Shown piece by piece: positions 4,917 to 10,151 of a stretch of 10,151 nucleotides of DNA (the first letter of the stretch is position 1; the number at the start of each line of letters is the position of its first letter). Source of the DNA: an uncultured Phenylobacterium sp. GTDB taxonomy: Bacteria > Pseudomonadota > Alphaproteobacteria > Caulobacterales > Caulobacteraceae. A model generated the notes under the pieces. It searched no databases. It was given only the letters and a program-made list of their open reading frames with translations, and was not told where the DNA came from. The stretch covers positions 1 through 10,151 of the forward strand of contig CAMFHW010000108.1 in the NCBI GenBank assembly GCA_945952175.1, read 5' to 3'. A program made the translations under genes and the position numbers.

Positions 4917-5897
4917 ATGACCCACACCGTTTTCATCGATGGCGAAGCCGGCACCACGGGCCTGCAGATCCGCGACCGCCTGGCCAAGCATGCCGGCGTC
5001 GAGGTGGTCTCGATCGATCCGGCCAGGCGCAAGGACGCCGACGCGCGCGCCGAGCTGCTGAACGGGGTGGACGCGGTCGTGCTGTGCCTGCCCGACGACG
5101 CGGCCAAGGAGGCCGTGGGCATGATCAGCTCCAACAAGGTCAAGGTGGTCGACGCCTCGACGGCGCACCGGGTGGCCTCGGGCTGGACCTATGGCTTCGC
5201 CGAACTGGACCGGGACCAGCGCGACGCGATCCGCAGCGCGCGGCTGGTGAGCAATCCCGGCTGCTATCCGACCGGCTTCATCGCCCTGGTGCGGCCGCTG
5301 GTCGACGAGGGCCTGATCCCGGCCGACTTCCCGCTGACCGTCAACGCCATCTCGGGCTATTCGGGCGGCGGCAAGGGGTTGATCGGCGAGTTCGAAGACG
5401 CCGCGCCGCCGGCCGGGACCAATGACGCCTACCGGACCTATGGCCTGACGCTCGCCCACAAGCACGTGCCGGAGATGCGGAAGTTCGGCGGGCTCGACCA
5501 TCCGCCGGTCTTCGCGCCGAGCGTCGGGCGCTATGCGCAGGGCATGCTGGTGGAGGTTCCGCTGCAGCTCTGGGCCCTGCCGGCCAAGCCGAAGTCGGGC
5601 GAACTGCGCAAGGTGCTGGCGGCGGCCTATCAGGGCGAGACCTTCGTCGAAGTGGCCTCGGCCGAGGAATGCGCCGAACTGCAGAAGGTGCGCGCCGGGG
5701 CCGGCGGCTACAACGCCGCGCTGGATCCCGAGGCGCTGAACGGCACCAACCGCATGCGGCTCTACGTCTTCGGCAATGACGAGGCCGGCCAGGCGCGGCT
5801 GGTCGCCCAGCTCGACAACCTGGGCAAGGGCGCCTCGGGCGCGGCGGTGCAGAACCTGAACCTGATGCTGGGCCTGCCGGAGGCCGCCGGGCTGTGA
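4917..5897 (+). CDS. argC: N-acetyl-gamma-glutamyl-phosphate reductase (type 2)
   Basis: This enzyme carries out the third step of arginine synthesis, the NADPH-dependent reduction of N-acetylglutamyl phosphate to the semialdehyde, in the cytoplasm. The 326-residue length fits the shorter type 2 ArgC class. Visible features are the N-terminal nucleotide-binding segment VFIDGEAGTTGLQI (5-18) and the active-site Cys116 in VSNPGCYPTGF. They continue with the GYSGGGKGLI loop (147-156), LAHKHVPEM with His181 and His183, where one His is the expected catalytic base, and a C-terminal LDNLGKGASGAAVQNLNLM. The ATG is 46 bases after the rpsI terminator; only a weak GGA lies upstream. The following acetyltransferase gene overlaps it by 4 bases. 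The rplM-rpsI-argC order is common in alphaproteobacteria. Confidence 0.96.
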   Translation: MTHTVFIDGEAGTTGLQIRDRLAKHAGVEVVSIDPARRKDADARAELLNGVDAVVLCLPDDAAKEAVGMISSNKVKVVDASTAHRVASGWTYGFAELDRDQRDAIRSARLVSNPGCYPTGFIALVRPLVDEGLIPADFPLTVNAISGYSGGGKGLIGEFEDAAPPAGTNDAYRTYGLTLAHKHVPEMRKFGGLDHPPVFAPSVGRYAQGMLVEVPLQLWALPAKPKSGELRKVLAAAYQGETFVEVASAEECAELQKVRAGAGGYNAALDPEALNGTNRMRLYVFGNDEAGQARLVAQLDNLGKGASGAAVQNLNLMLGLPEAAGL

Positions 5898-6334
5898 ACC
5901 TGCGCCCGGCCCGGCCGGAGGATGCGGTGGCGATCGCCGTGATCCATCGCCAGGCCATGCGGGTCTCGCTGTCCTTCCTGCCGGAGTTGCATACGGCGGA
6001 CGAGGACCTGTGGTTCGTCCGCGAGAAGCTGATGGTCGAGAACGAGGTCTGGGTCGCCGAGGCGGACGGACAGGTGGCGGGCTACATCGCCTTCCATCCC
6101 GGCTGGATCGAGCACCTGTTCGTCCATCCCGACCATCAGGGGCGCGGCATGGGCCTGGCGCTGCTGGCCAAGGCGCTGGAGGACGGGAGCGAGCGCCGGC
6201 TCTGGACCTTCCAGCAGAACAGCCGGGCGCGGGCCTTTTACGAGGCGCGCGGCTTCGTGCCGGAAGAGTTCACCGACGGACACGGCAACGCGGAAAAGAC
6301 GCCGGACGTGCGTTATGTGCGCGCGGCGATGTAA
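5894..6334 (+). CDS. GNAT-family N-acetyltransferase
   Basis: This 146-residue protein is a GNAT-fold enzyme that would transfer acetyl from acetyl-CoA to an amine; the substrate is unknown. The acetyl-CoA-binding motif A is clear: IEHLFVHPDHQGRGMGLALL at 72-91, with the Gln/Gly-rich pyrophosphate loop at 82-87. Motif B follows at 102-121 (RLWTFQQNSRARAFYEARGF). The start is GTG at 5894, which overlaps the argC stop in GTGA, so translation is probably coupled to argC. An RPARPEDAVAIAVIHRQ N-terminus right after the GTG fits the usual GNAT beginning. The overlap could hint at a link to amino-acid metabolism, but co-transcription alone does not show this. Confidence 0.9.
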   Translation: MNLRPARPEDAVAIAVIHRQAMRVSLSFLPELHTADEDLWFVREKLMVENEVWVAEADGQVAGYIAFHPGWIEHLFVHPDHQGRGMGLALLAKALEDGSERRLWTFQQNSRARAFYEARGFVPEEFTDGHGNAEKTPDVRYVRAAM

Positions 6335-6365
6335 CCGACCGGCGGTCTCGCACGTAGATCAAGGC

Positions 6366-6860
6366 ATGAGCACCGCATCCCTCGACCGCCGCCGCTTCCT
6401 GATGGGCTCCGCTCTGGCCGCCGCCGCCCTGGCGCCGGGCCTCGCGCTCGCCGCCGATCCCTATGCCGCCTCGACCTGGCGCAAGATCTCCGACGGCGAC
6501 TGGAAGCAGCGCCTGCCGGCGTTCAGTTACGAGGTGCTGCGCCACGAGGCGACCGAGCGGCCGGGAACGAGCCCGCTGCTGGGCGAGCACCGCAAGGGGA
6601 CGTTCGTCTGCCTGGGCTGCGGCCTGCCGCTGTTCAAGTCGGACTGGAAGTTCGAGAGCGGGACCGGCTGGCCGAGCTTCTACACGGCGATCAAGGGCGC
6701 GCTCGCCAAGAAGACCGATCTCGCCATCGGTATTCCGCGCACCGAGTATCACTGCGCCCAGTGCCTGGGCCATCAGGGCCACGTCTTCGATGACGGCCCA
6801 CAGCCGACCGGCCTGCGCTATTGCAACAACGGGGTGGCGCTGAGGTTCGTCCCCGCCTGA
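6366..6860 (+). CDS. msrB: Tat-exported peptide-methionine (R)-S-oxide reductase
   Basis: MsrB reduces methionine-R-sulfoxide in proteins. The 164-residue product begins with a twin-arginine signal, RRRFLMG (8-14) followed by a hydrophobic Ala-rich segment and probable cleavage after LALA near residue 29-30, so it should act in the periplasm. Zinc-binding CxxC pairs are Cys82/Cys85 and Cys130/Cys133. GTGWPSFY (99-106) and CLGHQGHVFDDGP (133-145) are family motifs, and the catalytic Cys153 lies in RYCNNGVALRF. No further cysteine is present, so the usual resolving cysteine is missing and recycling probably relies on an external thiol partner. The ATG at 6366 is chosen because it starts the Tat signal. 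It lies 31 bases after the acetyltransferase gene and may belong to that operon. Confidence 0.93.
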   Translation: MSTASLDRRRFLMGSALAAAALAPGLALAADPYAASTWRKISDGDWKQRLPAFSYEVLRHEATERPGTSPLLGEHRKGTFVCLGCGLPLFKSDWKFESGTGWPSFYTAIKGALAKKTDLAIGIPRTEYHCAQCLGHQGHVFDDGPQPTGLRYCNNGVALRFVPA

Positions 6861-6889
6861 TTGCCGAAGCGGGCGGCCCTCTCTAGGTT
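6861..6889 (+). promoter_or_regulatory. Predicted promoter of the lipoprotein gene (TTGCCG, TAGGTT)
   Basis: TTGCCG at 6861-6866 and TAGGTT at 6884-6889 are 17 bases apart. The predicted start near 6896 leaves a leader of about 18 bases, containing GGGGG before the TTG codon at 6914. The -10 resembles the TAGGAT of the csoR promoter. A 6-bp hairpin (6886-6891 with 6895-6900) overlaps the -10 and could be incidental. Confidence 0.5.
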
Positions 6890-6913
6890 CGCGCCGAACC
6901 GAAGGGGGTCCGA

Positions 6914-7819
6914 TTGAAGGCTTGGTTGTCCGTCGTGGCGGCGCTCGTCGCTCTGGCCTTGAGCGCCTGCGCGCCGGAGCGGGCGGATAACGACGCCGAC
7001 CGGATGGGCCGGACGACCATCGACGCCATCCAGCGCAACGACTGGATCGTGCTCGACAAGGTCATGGCGCCGGTGATGGCGGAGGATCCGCAACACACGC
7101 CGAAGATCGTGGCGCTGCAGGGCCACTTCCCGGCCGACCCGCCCTGGTCGATCAAGCTGATCTCGTCCAGCGTGACAAAGGCGGTGAAGGGCAAGTCGCC
7201 CGAGCGCGAGACGCTGAACTACCTCTATACCTTCCCGGACAGGCGACTGCTGGTCGACTTGGTGGTCGAGCATGTGGGCTGGCGGCGTTATCCGGAGCCT
7301 AGACCGCTGAAGGCGGGGCAAGTCGCGCCGCCGGCGCCGGCCAAGGCGGTCGAGCCGCCGATGGAGACGACCGAGCCCCCCGAGCCGAAGCCCGTGGACG
7401 GCTGGAAGCCCTATCGCGTGGTGGCGATCTACAAGCTGGACGGGGTCGCGGTCCGGCCGGTGGCTCCGGCCGACGAGGCGGCGGCGAAGTTCTGGGCGCC
7501 CGGCAAGAGCCTGGCTCAGTGGGCGTTCCTGGCGGCGACCCTGCTGATGCCGGCGGTGATGCTGGGCGTGGCGATCGCGGTGGCGCGGGCCAAGGTGCTG
7601 CCCTGGAAGCTCGCCTGGTTCGCGCTCTGCTTCGTGGGCGTCGGCGCGGCCTGGATGAACTGGACGAGCGGCATCGCCGGGCTGGAGCCGGCCCTCAATG
7701 TGGTCGGCTTCGGGCTCAGCCGAGGGCCGTCGCCGCTTTCCCCATGGATCCTGGGCTTCGCCCTCCCGGTCGGAGCCTTGATCTCGGCCCTGAGGCTGGT
7801 GCTGCGGCGCAGACCCTAG
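6914..7819 (+). CDS. Unrecognised lipoprotein-like protein with three C-terminal membrane helices
   Basis: I do not recognise this 301-residue protein. It begins with a lipoprotein signal: a basic N-terminus, a hydrophobic stretch and lipobox LSAC, with Cys19 as the lipidation site. Residues 20-130 form a soluble domain. Residues 134-162 are a Pro/Ala/Glu-rich linker, followed by a short soluble part (163-198). Three hydrophobic helices follow at about 200-226, 229-250 and 277-297, and the protein ends in RRRP. The soluble part should lie in the periplasm. The start is TTG at 6914, supported by a GGGGG Shine-Dalgarno sequence and by the signal peptide beginning there. It has its own predicted promoter and its stop codon overlaps that of phaC on the other strand. 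A role in envelope biology is possible but not shown. Confidence 0.8.
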   Translation: MKAWLSVVAALVALALSACAPERADNDADRMGRTTIDAIQRNDWIVLDKVMAPVMAEDPQHTPKIVALQGHFPADPPWSIKLISSSVTKAVKGKSPERETLNYLYTFPDRRLLVDLVVEHVGWRRYPEPRPLKAGQVAPPAPAKAVEPPMETTEPPEPKPVDGWKPYRVVAIYKLDGVAVRPVAPADEAAAKFWAPGKSLAQWAFLAATLLMPAVMLGVAIAVARAKVLPWKLAWFALCFVGVGAAWMNWTSGIAGLEPALNVVGFGLSRGPSPLSPWILGFALPVGALISALRLVLRRRP

Positions 7820-9783
7820 GACTTCACCTTCACATAGGAGCCGGGCGCGTCCTCCAGTGGCGGCAGAGGGCCCTTGGCGGGATCGCGTGCCGGGACGAGC
7901 TTGCCGGAGCGCGCCTTGAGCCACTCGGCCCAGTGCGGCCACCAGGAGCCGGGGGTCTCGACCGCGCCCTCCATCCACTGTTCGACCGAGGCCGGCAGGT
8001 CGGAATTGGTCCAGTGCTGGTACTTCTTGGCGACCGGGGCGTTGATCACGCCGGCGATGTGGCCGGAGCCCGCGAGGGTGAAGGTGACCGGCCCGCCGAA
8101 CAGCTTGGCGCCGCGATAGACCGACCGCGCGGGCGCGATGTGGTCTTCCTTGGAGGACTGCACGTAGATCGGGGTCTTCACCTTGGCGAGGTCGAGCTTG
8201 ACGTTGTCGAGGGTGAGTTCGCCCTTGGCCAGCGCGTTCTCCATGTAGAACTTGCGCAGGTAGAAGAGGTGCAGGGTCTTCGGCATCCGCGTCTGGTCGG
8301 AGTTCCAGAACAGGAGATCGAAGGGCTTGGGCTCCTTGCCCATCAGGTAGTTGTTCACGAAGAACGACCAGATCAGGTCGTTCGAGCGCAAGAGGTTGAA
8401 GGTGTCGGCCATGGACTGGCCGCGCAGGACGCCGCCCTCGGCGTCCATCTTCTGCTCCAGGTCGGCCAGCCAGTCGTCATTGGTGAAGATCAGGAGGTCA
8501 CCGGCCTCCTCGAAGTCCTGCTGGGCCGCGAAGAAGGTCGCCGAACCGATCCGCTTGTCGCCGGTCTGCGCCATGTGGGCGAGGGTGGAGGAGAGCAGGG
8601 TGCCGCCAATGCAGTAGCCGACGGTGTTCACCGTCTCGACGCCGGCCTGCTTCATGGCCGCGGCGGTGCCCTCGTAGATGCCCTGGCGCATGTAGTCTTC
8701 GAAGGTCTTGGTCGCGAGGTGCTGGTCCGGGTTGACCCAGGAGGCGACGAAGACGGTGATGCCCTGGCTGGCGAGCCAGCGGATCATCGAGTTCTCGGGA
8801 CGCAGGTCGAGGATGTAGAACTTGTTGATCCAGGGCGGGAAGATCACCAGCGGGATCTCGTGGACCTGCTCGGTCGAGGGCTCGAACTGCAGGAGCTGGA
8901 TGATCTCGTTCTGGAAGACCACCTTGCCCGGCGCGGTGGCGACGTTCTCGCCGATCTTGAACATCTCGTAGTCGGTCTGGCTGATGGCCAGCTGACCGCC
9001 GCCGCGCGCCAGGTCGTCGGCGAAGTTCTGCATGCCCTTCATCAGGCTCTCGCCGCGGGTCTCCATGGCTTCGCGCAGGGCGGCGGGATTGGAGACCAGG
9101 AAGTTCGACGGCGAGAAGGCGTCGGTGAGCATCTTCATGAAGAACTCGACCCGGCGCTTGGTCATCGGCTCGACGTCCTCGACGTCGGCGACCAGGGCGT
9201 TCAGCCAGTTGGAGGTGACCAGGTAGGACTGCTTGATCACATCGAAGACGGGATTCTCCGACCAGTCGGGATCGGTGAAGCGCTTGTCGCCCTTGGCGGG
9301 GGCGACGACCGGCTCGACGGTCTCGCCGGCGGCTTTGCGGGCGGCGGACTGCCAGAGCTCCATGTAGCGCTGGAAGAGATCGGCCTGGGCGCGGACCAGC
9401 CGGTCGGGCTGGGAGGCGATGCGGCCCATCACGTCGGTCAGGGCCGGGGCGACGTGGAACGGGTCCGGGGTGAGCGCGGCCGGACGCTCGGCCTGGCGCA
9501 GCGCGGCCTCGGCGATCGCGCCCTGGGCCGTGAGCGCGGCGCGGGCGAGATTGGAGGAGAGCTTCTCGACGATCTCGCGCTGCTCGGCGGTGAGCTTGGG
9601 CGCGTCGAAGCCGGCCTTGGGCGGCGGCTCGGCGAAGCTCGCGGGCTCGGGAGCGGGCGGCGGCGGGGCGGCGCCTTCGGCCTTGGGCTGCTTTTCCGCC
9701 TTGGCGGCTTTGGCGGCCTTGTCCTTGGACTTCCCCTTGCCCGACTTGGCCTTCTTCGGCGTGGAAGCGTCCTGCACGCTCAT
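7816..9783 (-). CDS. phaC: Class I poly(3-hydroxyalkanoate) synthase
   Basis: PhaC polymerises (R)-3-hydroxyacyl-CoA, typically 3-hydroxybutyryl-CoA, into storage polyester at the granule surface. The 655-residue protein has a Lys/Ala/Pro-rich N-terminus (1-57) and an N-terminal PhaC domain with GKVVFQNEIIQLLQF at 286-300. It continues with the core PLVIFPPWINKFYILDLRPENS (311-332) and SWVNPD (348-353). The lipase-like box GYCIGGT carries the catalytic Cys391. Asp547 in SKEDHIAP and His575 in GSGHIAG complete the triad. Class I enzymes are often about 560-600 residues, so this one is long because of its N-terminal extension. The ATG at 9783 has GGAGGG just upstream; the frame stays open to an ATG at 9846, but those 21 extra residues look non-coding and lack a ribosome-binding site. 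No phaA, phaB or phasin gene is in the window. Confidence 0.97.
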   Translation of the reverse strand: MSVQDASTPKKAKSGKGKSKDKAAKAAKAEKQPKAEGAAPPPPAPEPASFAEPPPKAGFDAPKLTAEQREIVEKLSSNLARAALTAQGAIAEAALRQAERPAALTPDPFHVAPALTDVMGRIASQPDRLVRAQADLFQRYMELWQSAARKAAGETVEPVVAPAKGDKRFTDPDWSENPVFDVIKQSYLVTSNWLNALVADVEDVEPMTKRRVEFFMKMLTDAFSPSNFLVSNPAALREAMETRGESLMKGMQNFADDLARGGGQLAISQTDYEMFKIGENVATAPGKVVFQNEIIQLLQFEPSTEQVHEIPLVIFPPWINKFYILDLRPENSMIRWLASQGITVFVASWVNPDQHLATKTFEDYMRQGIYEGTAAAMKQAGVETVNTVGYCIGGTLLSSTLAHMAQTGDKRIGSATFFAAQQDFEEAGDLLIFTNDDWLADLEQKMDAEGGVLRGQSMADTFNLLRSNDLIWSFFVNNYLMGKEPKPFDLLFWNSDQTRMPKTLHLFYLRKFYMENALAKGELTLDNVKLDLAKVKTPIYVQSSKEDHIAPARSVYRGAKLFGGPVTFTLAGSGHIAGVINAPVAKKYQHWTNSDLPASVEQWMEGAVETPGSWWPHWAEWLKARSGKLVPARDPAKGPLPPLEDAPGSYVKVKS

Positions 9784-9866
9784 GGCCCTCCGTCTCCCGA
9801 TTGCGGCGGGTTTGGACGCCCGCGCTCTTTCGTCTAAGCCGATCATGGCATAAGACCGGGTGCTGT
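9784..9866. other. Divergent intergenic region between phaC and a lipoprotein gene
   Basis: These 83 bases must contain the start signals for both directions. TTGGAC (9812-9817) followed after 17 bases by TAAGCC is a poor plus-strand candidate. No clear minus-strand promoter or operator palindrome was found. The phaC Shine-Dalgarno sequence (GGAGGG on the minus strand) lies at 9786-9791. Confidence 0.3.
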
Positions 9867-10104
9867 ATGAACGCGCCGCATAGACTTTTCGTGATCGCCC
9901 GCCCGTCCGGGCGGATCGTCGGGACCCTTGCGGTGCTGGCCCTGGCCGGATGCGCGAGCAACCCGCTGGCGACCGCGCCGGTCAATCCGGCCTCGCCGGT
10001 CGCGGCCGAGGTGGCGCGGATCGGCCAGACCCCGGGCGAATTCCCGACTTTCGAGAAGATTCCGGCGTTTCCGAAGGACCAGCGTCCGCTGACGGCCTGG
10101 GCGC
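9867..10104 (+). CDS. Putative lipoprotein, 3' end missing (contig end)
   Basis: Seventy-nine codons of an uncharacterised lipoprotein are present. The N-terminus is basic, and a hydrophobic segment leads to lipobox LAGC with Cys29 as the predicted lipidated residue. The mature part is rich in Pro and Ala, then reads VARIGQTPGEFPTFEKIPAFPKD at 49-71, a Pro-rich stretch that looks like a conserved motif although I cannot name the family. The ATG is chosen because the signal peptide follows it; the ribosome-binding site is weak. The frame appears to continue 15 codons to a TAG at 10149-10151, but that part is sequencing adapter, so the real C-terminus is unknown. It is divergent from phaC. Confidence 0.75.
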
Positions 10105-10151
10105 CTGTCTCTTATACACATCTGACGCTGCCGACGACTCCTTACGTGTAG
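10105..10151 (+). other. Illumina Nextera/Tn5 adapter contamination
   Basis: CTGTCTCTTATACACATCT (10105-10123) is the 19-base Tn5 mosaic end. GACGCTGCCGACGA (10124-10137) is the reverse complement of the rest of the Nextera read 1 adapter. CTCCTTAC (10138-10145) is the reverse complement of the standard i5 index GTAAGGAG. GTGTAG (10146-10151) starts the reverse complement of P5. None of this is genomic sequence, and the genomic insert ends at about 10104. The contig was evidently assembled from untrimmed read-through reads. Confidence 0.98.

Noticed and set aside
6315..6365. Upstream start for msrB overlapping the acetyltransferase gene
   Set aside because: It would bury the Tat signal peptide behind 17 unlikely residues; the ATG at 6366 gives a normal signal.
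6886..6900. GGTTCG/CGAACC hairpin after msrB as a terminator
   Set aside because: Short stem followed by purines rather than T residues; it overlaps a better-supported -10 element.
7519..9837. Very long open frame (772 codons) on the plus strand opposite phaC
   Set aside because: It is a GC-driven shadow of phaC: the composition is Gly/Leu/Arg-rich without domains, and the opposite strand has an unmistakable PhaC with a complete catalytic triad.
9784..9846. Upstream in-frame start of phaC adding 21 residues
   Set aside because: No ribosome-binding site there, while the ATG at 9783 has GGAGGG immediately upstream.
9843..10121. Minus-strand frame beginning with Met-Cys-Ile-Arg-Asp-Arg at the window end
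   Set aside because: Its start lies in the Nextera mosaic end; this is a known artefact peptide and not a gene.

Overview
The window is high-GC DNA with genes on both strands. The protein families and gene order point to an alphaproteobacterium of the Caulobacteraceae (Caulobacter/Phenylobacterium type). The supporting signs are an alphaproteobacterial heme A synthase, a DUF2842 protein, rplM-rpsI followed by a short (type 2) argC, and a long class I PhaC with a Lys/Ala/Pro-rich N-terminus. The family-level placement is an inference from protein resemblance, because no search was run.

Layout: (1) 1-105 carries a single unit of a dispersed palindromic repeat. (2) 106-590, minus strand, holds two small membrane proteins, a GlsB/YeaQ-like protein and a DUF2842 protein. 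(3) 726-1757 is ctaA (heme A synthase), divergent from them. (4) 1800-3098 is a small operon made of a CsoR/RcnR-type metal-sensing repressor and a membrane-anchored SAM-dependent methyltransferase. A palindromic operator sits exactly between the -35 and -10 elements. (5) 3175-3543 is an MmcQ/YjbR-family gene, followed directly by a 135-bp inverted-repeat (BIME/MITE-like) element. (6) 3771-4870 is rplM-rpsI with a promoter and a strong intrinsic terminator. (7) 4917-6334 is argC overlapping a GNAT acetyltransferase by 4 bases, followed by a Tat-exported MsrB (6366-6860). (8) 6914-7819 is an unrecognised lipoprotein/membrane protein that converges on phaC (7816-9783, minus). Their two stop codons share one CTAG. 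(9) From 9867 a lipoprotein gene diverges from phaC and is cut off at about 10104.

The last 47 bases (10105-10151) are not genomic. They read as Illumina Nextera/Tn5 mosaic end, transposome adapter, an 8-base i5 index and the start of P5. The apparent stop codon of the last gene is adapter-derived.

Most genes are housekeeping or metabolic: heme A for cytochrome oxidase, ribosomal proteins, arginine synthesis, methionine sulfoxide repair and polyhydroxyalkanoate storage. The most original biology is the CsoR-family repressor/membrane methyltransferase pair. Its Cys35-His60-Cys64 pattern and its operator-in-promoter geometry suggest that copper (or a related thiophilic signal) controls a membrane-associated methylation. 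I know of no characterised system of this composition. I see no tRNA, rRNA, CRISPR array, prophage or complete insertion sequence.
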